DNA from: Aquabacterium humicola
GTDB taxonomy: Bacteria > Pseudomonadota > Gammaproteobacteria > Burkholderiales > Burkholderiaceae_C
DNA: 64,000 bases
Assembly: GCF_030167915.1 (NCBI RefSeq)
Contig: NZ_JARGNB010000002.1
Location: 1,239,930-1,303,929 of the forward strand
Reading direction: 5' to 3'
Of the stretch, positions 1 through 10,419 are shown piece after piece. The position numbers and the translations under genes are program-made. Each line of letters opens with the position of its first letter. The first letter of the stretch is position 1. A model generated the notes under the pieces. It ran no database searches and was not told where the DNA came from. It saw nothing but the letters and a program-made list of their open reading frames with translations.

Positions 1-368
1 CCGGCGACGTCGCGACGATGGACGAGCTGGGCTTCCTGCGCATCACCGACCGCACCAAGGACCTGATCAAGTCCGGCGGCGAGTGGATCAGCTCGGTCGA
101 CCTCGAGAACGCGCTGATGGCGCATCCGGCGATCGCCGAGGCCGCGGTGATCGCGATCGCGGACGAGAAGTGGAGCGAACGGCCGCTCGCCTGCATCGTC
201 TTCAAGCCGGGGCAGAATGCGGCCCCCGACGCGCTGAACGCGCACCTGCTGCAGCACGGGTTCGCACGCTGGCAGCTTCCCGACCGCTACCAGCCGATCG
301 ATGCCGTGCCCCGCACATCGACCGGCAAGTTCTGGAAGCTGAAGCTGCGCGAGATGTTCCCGCGCTGA
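1..368 (+). CDS. Long-chain acyl-CoA ligase (AMP-binding enzyme), C-terminal fragment
   Basis: This is the 3' end of a gene that begins before the window; the frame is open from base 3 with GDVAT preceding the first Met. The visible residues carry the hinge and C-terminal subdomain of the ANL adenylating superfamily: the GDVAT...ITDR hinge, [12 protein letters not shown] and the catalytic-lysine motif [12 protein letters not shown] near the end. The family activates fatty or other carboxylic acids to acyl-AMP and then acyl-CoA. The wording around the hinge resembles medium/long-chain acyl-CoA synthetases rather than acetate enzymes. It lies 13 bases upstream of parC and may be cotranscribed with it. 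Substrate cannot be told from this fragment. Confidence 0.9.
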   Translation, partial: GDVATMDELGFLRITDRTKDLIKSGGEWISSVDLENALMAHPAIAEAAVIAIADEKWSERPLACIVFKPGQNAAPDALNAHLLQHGFARWQLPDRYQPIDAVPRTSTGKFWKLKLREMFPR

Positions 369-381
369 TTCCCGTTTCCCG

Positions 382-2715
<2,334 letters not shown>

Positions 2716-2732
2716 CCGGACGTCCTCCTGCG

Positions 2733-3959
2733 ATGCCGGAGCAGGCGGCCGCGCGGCCGCCGGTCTGGCGCCAGCGCAACTACCTGCTGCTGTGGAGCGC
2801 GCAGCTGGTATCGAACCTCGGCGCCTACGCCACCGGCATCATCTACCCGCTGCTGGTGCTGGCGATGACGCAGTCGCCGACGATCGTCGGCCTCGTCTCG
2901 GCGCTGCGCATCGTGCCCTACCTGCTGCTGAGCCTTCCGGTGGGCGCGCTGATCGACCGCTGGAACCGCCGCCGCGTGATGCTGGTCTGCGATGTCGGCC
3001 GCGCGATCGCGGTCGGCAGCCTGCCGGCGGCGATGGCGGTCGATGCCCTGGTGATGCCGCACATCTACATCGTCGCGGTGATCGAGGGCACGCTGATGGT
3101 GTTCTTCAACATCGCCGAGACCGCGGCGCTGCCGCGCGTCGTCGCCAACGAGCAGCTGCCGCAGGCGGTGGCGCAGAACCAGGTCGGCTTCGCGGCGGCG
3201 GCCATCGCCGGGCCGGCGCTCGGCACCTGGCTGTACGGCAGCCTCGGCCGCAGCCTGCCGTTCGTGGTCAACGCCACGTGCTTCGCGCTGTCGGCGTTCA
3301 ACATCTTCCGGCTGCGTGCGTCGTTCGCGCCGGCGTCCGATGCCGGCCGGCACGACCTGCGCTCGGAGATCGCCGAAGGCCTGCGCTGGTTGTGGCGCGA
3401 CCGGCTGGTGCGGGACATGGCGCTGCTGACCGGCGTCGGCCATTTCGTCAATGCCGCGGTGCCGCTGCTGCTGATCGTGCTGGCGCAGCAGCGCGGCGTC
3501 GCCGAGGCGCAGATCGGCGTGATCTTCAGCCTCGCCGGGCTGGGCGGCATGTTCGGCGCGCTGCTCGGGCCCTGGTGCCAGCGCCGCTTCGGCTTCGGCA
3601 CGGTGATCATCGGCACGCTGGCGGTGCAAGCGCTGCTGTTTCCGCTGTTCGGGCTGGCGGCCAGCGCGCTGACGCTGGGCCTGGTGCTCGGCGGCATCCA
3701 GTTCGTCGCGCCGATCTACAACGTGGTGCAGTTCAGCCACCGCATCGCGAAGATCCCCGATGGGCTGCAGGGCCGCGTCAACTCCAGCTTCCGGCTGATC
3801 GCCTTCGCGCTGCACCCGGTGGGCGCCGCGGTCTGCGGGCTGGTGCTCGAGCACGGCGGCACGACGGCGGCGCTGTGGCTGTTCGGCAGCGTGTCGGTGC
3901 TGCTGGCGCTGGCCGCCGCGCTGGATCGGCCCATCCGCGACGAAGGACGCGCGCCGTAG
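2733..3959 (+). CDS. MFS transporter (MFS_3/EntS-like)
   Basis: This predicts an inner-membrane transporter of the major facilitator superfamily, about 408 residues. Hydrophobic segments start at [20 protein letters not shown] and recur across the protein in a pattern compatible with 12 helices. The loop between helices 2 and 3 holds the MFS signature [13 protein letters not shown]. The overall layout resembles the MFS_3 exporters (EntS and macrolide-type efflux) rather than sugar permeases. The gene is coupled to parC: a GTG at 2712 overlaps the parC stop as GTGA, and an in-frame ATG is at 2733. I chose the ATG, but neither start has a convincing ribosome site. Substrate is unknown. Confidence 0.85.
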   Translation: MPEQAAARPPVWRQRNYLLLWSAQLVSNLGAYATGIIYPLLVLAMTQSPTIVGLVSALRIVPYLLLSLPVGALIDRWNRRRVMLVCDVGRAIAVGSLPAAMAVDALVMPHIYIVAVIEGTLMVFFNIAETAALPRVVANEQLPQAVAQNQVGFAAAAIAGPALGTWLYGSLGRSLPFVVNATCFALSAFNIFRLRASFAPASDAGRHDLRSEIAEGLRWLWRDRLVRDMALLTGVGHFVNAAVPLLLIVLAQQRGVAEAQIGVIFSLAGLGGMFGALLGPWCQRRFGFGTVIIGTLAVQALLFPLFGLAASALTLGLVLGGIQFVAPIYNVVQFSHRIAKIPDGLQGRVNSSFRLIAFALHPVGAAVCGLVLEHGGTTAALWLFGSVSVLLALAAALDRPIRDEGRAP

Positions 3960-4077
3960 CGGGCTCACTGGACTACCCTCCGCACTGCGTGCTCCGGGAT
4001 GAGCCCTTCGGAACGGCCGGGCGGGCTCATGCGGCGGCGCGACTCGGCACAATGGACCCGATGCACGGAGACTGCGA

Positions 4078-4413
4078 ATGCAAGACCGATTCCGCATGCG
4101 ATCGAGCGTGATGCTGGCGTTGGCCGCCGCGCTGCTCGGCGCCTGCGGCCGCAAGGACGCGCCGGCACCTGCACCCGCGCCGGCGCCCGCGGCGACCACG
4201 CCGGCGACGGCCGCGCCCGAGCCTGCGCCGACGGCGGCCCCGCCTGCAGCCGAGGCCCCGGCCGCGCCGCCGGCCACCGAAGAACGGCCGGTGCAGCCGC
4301 TCGACCGCGTGCGTCCTCGGGCCCCGGCGGCGTCACGTCCGCCGCTGCCGGTGCCGCCGCCTGCGCCGCCCGCATCGCCCGCGCCGCCCCCGCCCCCCGG
4401 CATCGTCGGATAG
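4078..4413 (+). CDS. Small Pro/Ala-rich lipoprotein
   Basis: This encodes a 111-residue predicted outer-envelope lipoprotein. It has a basic start, a hydrophobic stretch and a lipobox LGAC with the lipidated cysteine at residue 23. The mature part is almost entirely Ala/Pro with a few acidic and arginine residues and ends in polyproline. Such regions are extended, flexible linkers that can span periplasm or peptidoglycan. A GGAG site precedes the ATG. It has no recognisable enzymatic domain. Low complexity means homology will be hard to establish; the lipobox and signal peptide are the main support for a real gene. Confidence 0.6.
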   Translation: MQDRFRMRSSVMLALAAALLGACGRKDAPAPAPAPAPAATTPATAAPEPAPTAAPPAAEAPAAPPATEERPVQPLDRVRPRAPAASRPPLPVPPPAPPASPAPPPPPGIVG

Positions 4414-4600
4414 CGCCAGCGCGCGCCGCGACCTGCTCGCGGACTGAGAACGCGCAAACGCGCCCTTCCGGTGCGGGAGTAGACTGGTCCGCACAACGAA
4501 GGGGCGTTTGGGATCGGCCCGGGTGGTTGTTTCGGGTCGGGCCGGTCGGCTGATCGACGAGGTCAGGGCGCTCCGTGACTGCAGGAGACGCGCGCCCGTG

Positions 4601-6442
4601 ATGCCCAGCAACGTGGCCAATCCGGCCTACTTCCACAAGGTCGTCGACTGCCAATGGGCATGTCCGGCCCACACCCCCGTGCCGGAGTACATCCGGCTGA
4701 TCGCGCAGGGTCGCTACGACGACGCCTACATGGTCAACTGGGTGTCCAACGTCTTCCCCGGCATCCTCGGCCGCACCTGCGACCGGCCGTGCGAGCCGGC
4801 ATGCCGGCGCGGCCGCGTCGAGGAGAAGCAGGCCGAGAAGCCGGAGCCGGTGGCGATCTGCCGCCTCAAGCGCGTGGCCGCCGACTTCAAGGGCGAGGGC
4901 ATGCGGGCGATGATCCCGCGGCCGCTGCCGAAGAACGGCAAGCGCGTGGCCTGCGTCGGCGCCGGGCCGGCGTCGATGACCGTCGCGCGCGACCTCGCGT
5001 CGCAGGGGTATGCGGTCACGGTGTTCGAGGGCGATGCGAAGGCGGGCGGCTTCATGCGCACGCAGGTGCCGCGCTTCCGGCTGCCCGAGGAAGTTATCGA
5101 CGAGGAATGCGGCTACATCCTGAACCTCGGCGTCGAGTTCAAGGGCGGCCGCTACATCGGCTCGATGAAGGAACTGCTCGCCGAAGGCTGGGACGCGGTC
5201 TTCGTCGGTTGCGGCGCGCCGCGTGGGCGCGACCTGAAGGTGCCAGGTCGCGACGAGGCGGCGGCACACATCCACATCGGCATCGACTGGCTGGCCTCGG
5301 TCTACTTCGGCCACGTCACCGCGGTGAAGAAGCGGGTGATCGTGCTCGGCGGCGGCAATACCGCGATGGATTGCTGCCGCTCGGCGCGGCGCCTGGGCGC
5401 CGACGACGTCAAGGTGATCGTGCGCTCGACCTTCGAGGACATGAAGGCCTCGCCGTGGGAGAAGGAAGACGCGATGCACGAGGGCATCCCGATCATCCCC
5501 TGCCACACGCCGAAGGCCTTCCTGCACGACAACGGCAAGTTGGTCGGCATGCGCTTCGAGGTCGTCGAGTCGGTCTACGACGAGCGCGGCCGCCGCACGC
5601 TGAAGCCTACCGGGCAGCCGGACGTCGACTTCGCCTGCGACGAGGTGCTGGTGGCCGTGGGCCAGGAAAACGCCTTCCCGTGGATCGAGCGCGACAGCGG
5701 GCTCGCCTTCGACGAATGGGGCATGCCGGTGGTCGATCCGGTGACCTTCCAGTCCAGCATCCCCAATGTGTTCTTCGGCGGCGATGCGGCTTTCGGCCCG
5801 AAGAACATCATCACCGCGGTGGCCCACGGCCATGAAGCGGCGGTGTCGATCGACCGCCTGCTGCACGGCGAAGCCGTGGCGCAGCGGCCGCCGCCGCACG
5901 TGAACCTGATGTCGCAGAAGATGGGCATCCACGAGTGGAGCTACGACAACGCGGTGTCGAACGACCTGCGCTTCAAGGTGCCGTGGACCGAGAAGGAGAA
6001 GGCGCTGGCCAGCATCAAGATCGAGGTCGAGCTCGGCTTCGACGCGGCCACCGCGTTCAAGGAGGCGCAGCGCTGCCTCAACTGCGACGTGCAGACGGTG
6101 TTCAGCGACAAGCTGTGCATCGAATGCGATGCCTGCGTCGACATCTGCCCGACCGACTGCATCAGCTTCACCGCCAACGCCGACGAGCCCGAGCTGCGCC
6201 AGCAGCTGAAGGCGCCGGCGCTGAACACCGATCAGGCGCTCTACGTCAGCTTGCCGCTGAAGACGCAGCGGGTGATGGTCAAGGACGAGGACGTCTGCCT
6301 GCACTGCGGCCTGTGCGCCGAGCGCTGCCCGACCGGCGCGTGGGACATGCAGAAGTTCCTGCTGCTGACGACGAAGGCGGGGCCGGCCTGTCGCGACGCG
6401 AAGACGACGTCGCTGGCCGTTCGCGCGGAGACACATGCATGA
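4601..6442 (+). CDS. GltD-like FAD/NAD(P) oxidoreductase with two C-terminal 4Fe-4S clusters
   Basis: This 613-residue protein has three visible parts. The N-terminal Fer4_20-type Fe-S domain contains CQWACPAHTPVPEYI and TCDRPCEPAC. A glutamate-synthase-small-subunit-like core has an FAD Rossmann motif VGAGPASMTVA and a second nucleotide motif VLGGGNTAMD. The C-terminus carries two ferredoxin motifs, CIECDACVDICPTDC and CLHCGLCAERCPTGA. It probably passes electrons between NAD(P)H and the ferredoxin-type centres of the oxidoreductase encoded next. The stop overlaps the next ATG (ATGA), so the two are translationally coupled. An in-frame TTG lies upstream at 4508; I chose the ATG because AGGAG at 4583-4587 serves it and similarity to the family starts there. 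Confidence 0.88.
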   Translation: MPSNVANPAYFHKVVDCQWACPAHTPVPEYIRLIAQGRYDDAYMVNWVSNVFPGILGRTCDRPCEPACRRGRVEEKQAEKPEPVAICRLKRVAADFKGEGMRAMIPRPLPKNGKRVACVGAGPASMTVARDLASQGYAVTVFEGDAKAGGFMRTQVPRFRLPEEVIDEECGYILNLGVEFKGGRYIGSMKELLAEGWDAVFVGCGAPRGRDLKVPGRDEAAAHIHIGIDWLASVYFGHVTAVKKRVIVLGGGNTAMDCCRSARRLGADDVKVIVRSTFEDMKASPWEKEDAMHEGIPIIPCHTPKAFLHDNGKLVGMRFEVVESVYDERGRRTLKPTGQPDVDFACDEVLVAVGQENAFPWIERDSGLAFDEWGMPVVDPVTFQSSIPNVFFGGDAAFGPKNIITAVAHGHEAAVSIDRLLHGEAVAQRPPPHVNLMSQKMGIHEWSYDNAVSNDLRFKVPWTEKEKALASIKIEVELGFDAATAFKEAQRCLNCDVQTVFSDKLCIECDACVDICPTDCISFTANADEPELRQQLKAPALNTDQALYVSLPLKTQRVMVKDEDVCLHCGLCAERCPTGAWDMQKFLLLTTKAGPACRDAKTTSLAVRAETHA

Positions 6443-8283
6443 AGCGCATCGAAGCGGTCAACGATTTCGTCATCAAGTTCGCCAACGTCAACGGCTCGGG
6501 CTCGGCCTCGGCCAACGAGCTGTTCGCGAAGGCGATCCTGCGCATGGGCGTGCCGGTGAGTCCGCGCAACATCTTCCCCAGCAACATCCAGGGCCTGCCG
6601 ACCTGGTACGAGGTGCGGGTGTCCGAACGCGGCTGGCTGGGCCGGCGCGGCGGCATCGACATGATGGTGGCGATGAACCCGCAGACCTGGGCGCAGGACG
6701 TCGCCGAGCTGGAGGTCGGCGGCTACCTGTTCTACGACAGCACCAAGCCGTTGCCGCCGACGGCCTTCCGGGACGACATCAACGTGATCGGCATGCCGGT
6801 CACCGCGATCTGCAACGCCACCTACGAGGACCCGCGCCAGCGCACGCTGTTCAAGAACATCATGGTGCTGGGCGCGCTGTCGGTGCTGATGGAGGTCGAC
6901 GCGCAGGTCATCGAGAAGCTGCTGGCCGAGCAGTACAAGGGCAAGGAGCGGCTGCTCGAATCGAACGTGCGCGCGCTGAATTCGGGCCGCAGCTTCGCGA
7001 AGGACCACCTGAAGTCGCCGATCGGGCTGACGGTGCGCCGCGCCGATGCGGTGCGCGACCGCATCTTCGTCGACGGCAATACCGCCGCGGCGCTGGGCTG
7101 CGTCTACGGCGGCGCGACGGTCTGCGCCTGGTACCCGATCACGCCGTCGTCGTCGCTGGCCGAGGCCTTCGAGAAGTACTGCCGCAAGTACCGCGTCGAC
7201 CCGGCCACCGGCCAGCACCGCTTCGCGGTGGTGCAGGCCGAGGACGAGATCGCCTCGATCGGCATGGTCACCGGCGCCGGCTGGAACGGCGCGCGCGCCT
7301 TCACCGCGACCTCGGGGCCCGGCGTGTCGCTGATGACCGAGTTCATCGGCCTCGCCTACTTCGCCGAGATCCCGATGACCATCATCGACGTGCAGCGCGG
7401 CGGCCCGTCCACCGGCATGCCCACGCGCACGCAGCAGGCCGACCTCATCAGCAGCGCCTATGCGTCGCACGGCGATACCAAGCACGTGATGCTGCTGCCG
7501 CAGGACCCGCACGAGTGTTTCGAGTTCGCGGCCGCGGCGCTGGACCTGGCGGACCGGCTGCAGACCCCGGTCTTCGTGATGACCGACCTCGACATCGGCA
7601 TGAACCAGCGCCTGTCCGAGCCTTTCGCGTGGGACCCGTCGCGCCAGCTCGACCGCGGCAAGGTGATGACCGCGGAGGAACTGGAGGCCGGCAAGGAGTT
7701 CGCGCGCTACAAGGACGTCGACGGCGACGGCATCCCGTGGCGAACCTTGCCGGGCACGCATCCGACCAAGGGCGCGTACTTCACGCGCGGCACCACGCGC
7801 GACGAATACGCGCGTTATTCCGAGGCCGGCCCGCACTATCTGTACAACGTGCAGCGCCTGCTGCGCAAGTTCGCGACCGCCGCGACGCTGGTGCCGCAGC
7901 CGCTGCTGCGCGCGGCGGCGAAGAAGACGCGCCTGGGCGTGCTGTACTTCGGCTCGACCGCCCCGGCGATGGACGAAGGGCTCGAGGCGCTGGCCGCCGA
8001 CGGCATCCACCTCGACGCGATGCGCCTGCGCGCCTTCCCGTTCCCGTCCAGCGTGCGCGAGTTCATCGCGATGCACGACCATGTGTTCGTCGCCGAGCAG
8101 AACCGCGACGCGCAGATGCGCACCTTGCTGATCAACGAGCTGGACATCGACCCGGCCTGGCTGATCCCGGTGCTGCATTACGACGGCACGCCGATCACCG
8201 CGCGCTTCATCACGCAATCGATCACCAAGCACGTGCATGCGCTGGCCGTCGCGCCGCGCCGCGAACGTGTGACGCCCCAATGA
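6439..8283 (+). CDS. 2-oxoacid:acceptor oxidoreductase, fused gamma-alpha subunit
   Basis: This is the 614-residue large subunit of a CoA-dependent 2-oxoacid:ferredoxin oxidoreductase. The first ~200 residues are the gamma (catalytic-associated) domain (NVNGSGSASANELFAKAILRMG). The rest is the alpha pyrimidine-binding domain, with GNTAAALGCVYGG, YPITPSSSLAE and SGPGVSLMTEFIG, and a C-terminal transketolase-C-like domain. This gamma-alpha fusion is the KorA type seen in 2-oxoglutarate oxidoreductases, although pyruvate or another 2-oxoacid is possible. It oxidatively decarboxylates the oxoacid to acyl-CoA, reducing ferredoxin or its GltD-like partner. It overlaps the preceding gene by ATGA and lies 10 bases before the beta subunit. 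Confidence 0.9.
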   Translation: MKRIEAVNDFVIKFANVNGSGSASANELFAKAILRMGVPVSPRNIFPSNIQGLPTWYEVRVSERGWLGRRGGIDMMVAMNPQTWAQDVAELEVGGYLFYDSTKPLPPTAFRDDINVIGMPVTAICNATYEDPRQRTLFKNIMVLGALSVLMEVDAQVIEKLLAEQYKGKERLLESNVRALNSGRSFAKDHLKSPIGLTVRRADAVRDRIFVDGNTAAALGCVYGGATVCAWYPITPSSSLAEAFEKYCRKYRVDPATGQHRFAVVQAEDEIASIGMVTGAGWNGARAFTATSGPGVSLMTEFIGLAYFAEIPMTIIDVQRGGPSTGMPTRTQQADLISSAYASHGDTKHVMLLPQDPHECFEFAAAALDLADRLQTPVFVMTDLDIGMNQRLSEPFAWDPSRQLDRGKVMTAEELEAGKEFARYKDVDGDGIPWRTLPGTHPTKGAYFTRGTTRDEYARYSEAGPHYLYNVQRLLRKFATAATLVPQPLLRAAAKKTRLGVLYFGSTAPAMDEGLEALAADGIHLDAMRLRAFPFPSSVREFIAMHDHVFVAEQNRDAQMRTLLINELDIDPAWLIPVLHYDGTPITARFITQSITKHVHALAVAPRRERVTPQ

Positions 8284-8293
8284 GCACGCGACC

Positions 8294-9349
8294 ATGACCT
8301 ACCTCACCAAACCCAAGCTGCATCACCCGACGCTGACCCGCAACAAGGTTGGCTATACGCGCCGCGACTACGAGGGCAAGGTCTCGACCTTGTGCGCCGG
8401 CTGCGGGCACGACTCGATCTCGGCGGCCATCGTGCAGGCCTGCTGGGAGCTCGACATCGCGCCGCACCGCGTCGCGAAGCTCTCGGGCATCGGCTGCAGC
8501 TCGAAGACGCCGGACTACTTCCTCGGCGCGAGCCACGGCTTCAACACCGTGCACGGCCGCATGCCCAGCGTGCTGACCGGCGCGAACCTCGCGAACCGCG
8601 AGCTGCTGTACCTGGGCGTCTCCGGCGACGGCGACTCGGCGTCGATCGGCATCGGCCAGTTCGCGCACGCGATGCGCCGCGGCGTGCGCATGGTCTACAT
8701 CGTCGAGAACAACGGCGTCTACGGCCTGACCAAGGGCCAGTTCTCGGCCACCGCCGACCGCGGCTCGAAGGCCAAGAAGGGCGCGGTGAACAACGACGCG
8801 GCGATCGACCTCGTGGGCATCGCGCTGCAGCTCGGCGCCACCTACGTCGGCCGCGGCTTCTCGGGCGACAAGGCGCAGCTGGTGCCGCTGATCAAGGGTG
8901 CGATCGAGCATGGCGGCGCGGCCTTCCTCGACGTCATCAGCCCGTGCGTGGCGTTCAACAACCATGCGGGCAGCACGCGCAGCTACGACTACGTGCGCGA
9001 GCACAACGAGGCCGTCAACCGCATCGACTTCATCGACCTCGATGCCGAGGTGAACGCGGCGCCGGCGCCGGGCGAGGCGGTGGACATCCCGTCGCCCGAC
9101 GGCGGCACGATGCGCTTGCGCAAGCTGCACGCCGACTACGACCCGACCGACCGCATCGCGGCGATGAACCAGGTGGCGGCCTATGCCGCGCGCGGCGAGA
9201 TCGCCACCGGACTGCTCTACGTCGACCCCGAGCCGCGCGACATGCACCAGGCGCTGAACACGGTGGCGACGCCGCTGAACACGCTGCGCGAGTCCGAGCT
9301 GTGCCCGGGCCCCGAGGCGCTGGAGAAGCTCAACGCTTCCTTGCGATGA
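8294..9349 (+). CDS. 2-oxoacid:acceptor oxidoreductase beta subunit (TPP-binding)
   Basis: This is the 351-residue thiamine-pyrophosphate subunit that pairs with the preceding gamma-alpha subunit. Cys34 and Cys37 in CAGCGH and Cys68 in GIGCSS match the Fe-S ligands of KorB/PorB-type beta subunits, and a later Cys lies in SPCVAFNN. The TPP motif is GDGDSASIGIGQF followed by ENNGVYGLTKGQ. The C-terminal extension (about residues 240-351) is ordinary for the KorB class. Its last 20 bases overlap the 3' end of the convergent dsbB gene. The substrate is not decided by sequence alone. Confidence 0.9.
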   Translation: MTYLTKPKLHHPTLTRNKVGYTRRDYEGKVSTLCAGCGHDSISAAIVQACWELDIAPHRVAKLSGIGCSSKTPDYFLGASHGFNTVHGRMPSVLTGANLANRELLYLGVSGDGDSASIGIGQFAHAMRRGVRMVYIVENNGVYGLTKGQFSATADRGSKAKKGAVNNDAAIDLVGIALQLGATYVGRGFSGDKAQLVPLIKGAIEHGGAAFLDVISPCVAFNNHAGSTRSYDYVREHNEAVNRIDFIDLDAEVNAAPAPGEAVDIPSPDGGTMRLRKLHADYDPTDRIAAMNQVAAYAARGEIATGLLYVDPEPRDMHQALNTVATPLNTLRESELCPGPEALEKLNASLR

Positions 9350-9821
9350 TGCCCAGCACGGCGATCGTGTCGATCAGCGTGAACAGCACGAGGCTGTAGA
9401 ACTCGTAGGGCACGCCGAAGAGGTTCACCTTCGCGTCGGCGCAGGACGCGTAGGCCGCGAAGACCTGCGGCAGCAGGCTGTCCAGGCCGGTGGCCGACAT
9501 GAAGCGGTCGGCGAAGGTCAGGTTGCACGACGCCGAAGCCGCGGCGACGAAGTGCTGCCACAGCGCCGCGGCGATGCCGGCGCTGGCCAGCGCCGACACG
9601 CCGATGCCCACCAGCCGCTGGCCGAACGCGCGCCGCTGCAGCAGGCCGAACAGCGACCACGCGCCGATGGCGACGAAGACCAGGCGCTGCAGCACGCACC
9701 ACGGGCAGGGCTGCATGTCGCGCACGTGCTGCGAGTACAGCGCGACGCCCACCGCCGCGAAGGACAGCAGCGCGATCAGCCCGAAGGTGGCCGGCGCGGT
9801 GCGCAACGACGTCGGGCTCAC
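9330..9821 (-). CDS. dsbB: Disulfide bond formation protein B
   Basis: This encodes a 163-residue inner-membrane quinone reductase that reoxidises periplasmic DsbA. Hydrophobic stretches fit four helices. The two essential cysteine pairs are visible: Cys39/Cys42 in QPCPWCVLQR and Cys99/Cys127 in the second periplasmic loop. The start is a GTG at 9821 that overlaps the ridA stop as GTGA, so it is probably translated by coupling. The 3' end overlaps the convergent oxidoreductase beta gene by 20 bases. Length is normal for the family. Confidence 0.92.
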   Translation of the reverse strand: MSPTSLRTAPATFGLIALLSFAAVGVALYSQHVRDMQPCPWCVLQRLVFVAIGAWSLFGLLQRRAFGQRLVGIGVSALASAGIAAALWQHFVAAASASCNLTFADRFMSATGLDSLLPQVFAAYASCADAKVNLFGVPYEFYSLVLFTLIDTIAVLGIIARKR

Positions 9822-10279
9822 CCCTGGACTTCGGCAATCATCTCGATCTCGACGCAGGCGCCCAGCGGCACCTGCGCGACGCCGAAGGCGCTGCGCGCAT
9901 GGGCGCCGATCGTCGCGCCGAAGACCTCGCCGATCAGGTTCGACGCGCCATTGGTCACCAGGTGCTGCTCGGTGAACGTCGGCGTCGAGTTCACCAGGCT
10001 CATCAGCTTGACGATGCGCGTGACCTTGTTCAGGTCGCCGACGGCCGCGTGCAGTGTGCCCAGCAGGTCGATGGCGATCGCGCGCGCGGCGGCCTGGCCC
10101 TCTTCGGTGCCCAGCGTCAGGCCGAGCTGGCCGACCCAGGGCTTGCCGTCCTTCTTCGCGATGTGGCCCGACAGGAACACGAGGTTGCCGGTGCGCACGA
10201 ACGGCACGTAGGCGGCGGCGGGCGTGGCGACCGGGGGCAGCGTGATGCCGAGCTGCTGCAGCTTGTCGTAGACGGACAT
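9818..10279 (-). CDS. RidA family (YjgF/YER057c/UK114) protein
   Basis: This 153-residue protein has the RidA fold signature: LVFLSGHIAKKDG near the N-terminus, a central NLNKVTRIVKLMSLVN-like stretch and the terminal ACVEIEMIAEV motif. RidA proteins hydrolyse reactive enamine/imine intermediates, protecting PLP enzymes, but this longer subgroup (about 150 residues) is less well characterised and may have another substrate. The conserved arginine of canonical RidA is not obvious just before the VEIE motif, so imine deaminase activity should not be assumed. It heads a two-gene unit with dsbB. Confidence 0.85.
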   Translation of the reverse strand: MSVYDKLQQLGITLPPVATPAAAYVPFVRTGNLVFLSGHIAKKDGKPWVGQLGLTLGTEEGQAAARAIAIDLLGTLHAAVGDLNKVTRIVKLMSLVNSTPTFTEQHLVTNGASNLIGEVFGATIGAHARSAFGVAQVPLGACVEIEMIAEVQG

Positions 10280-10419
10280 GGGGGGAGTCTCGCGAGACAG
10301 GGGTGGATGGGCCCGAACGGGGCGGCCGAAATCCTACACTGGTGCATGACGGCCCCCAGCTCACTGCGTTCGCGGCCCCCGAGGGTCACGGTGACTTTCG
10401 GGCGGCCGCGCAGTCACTG

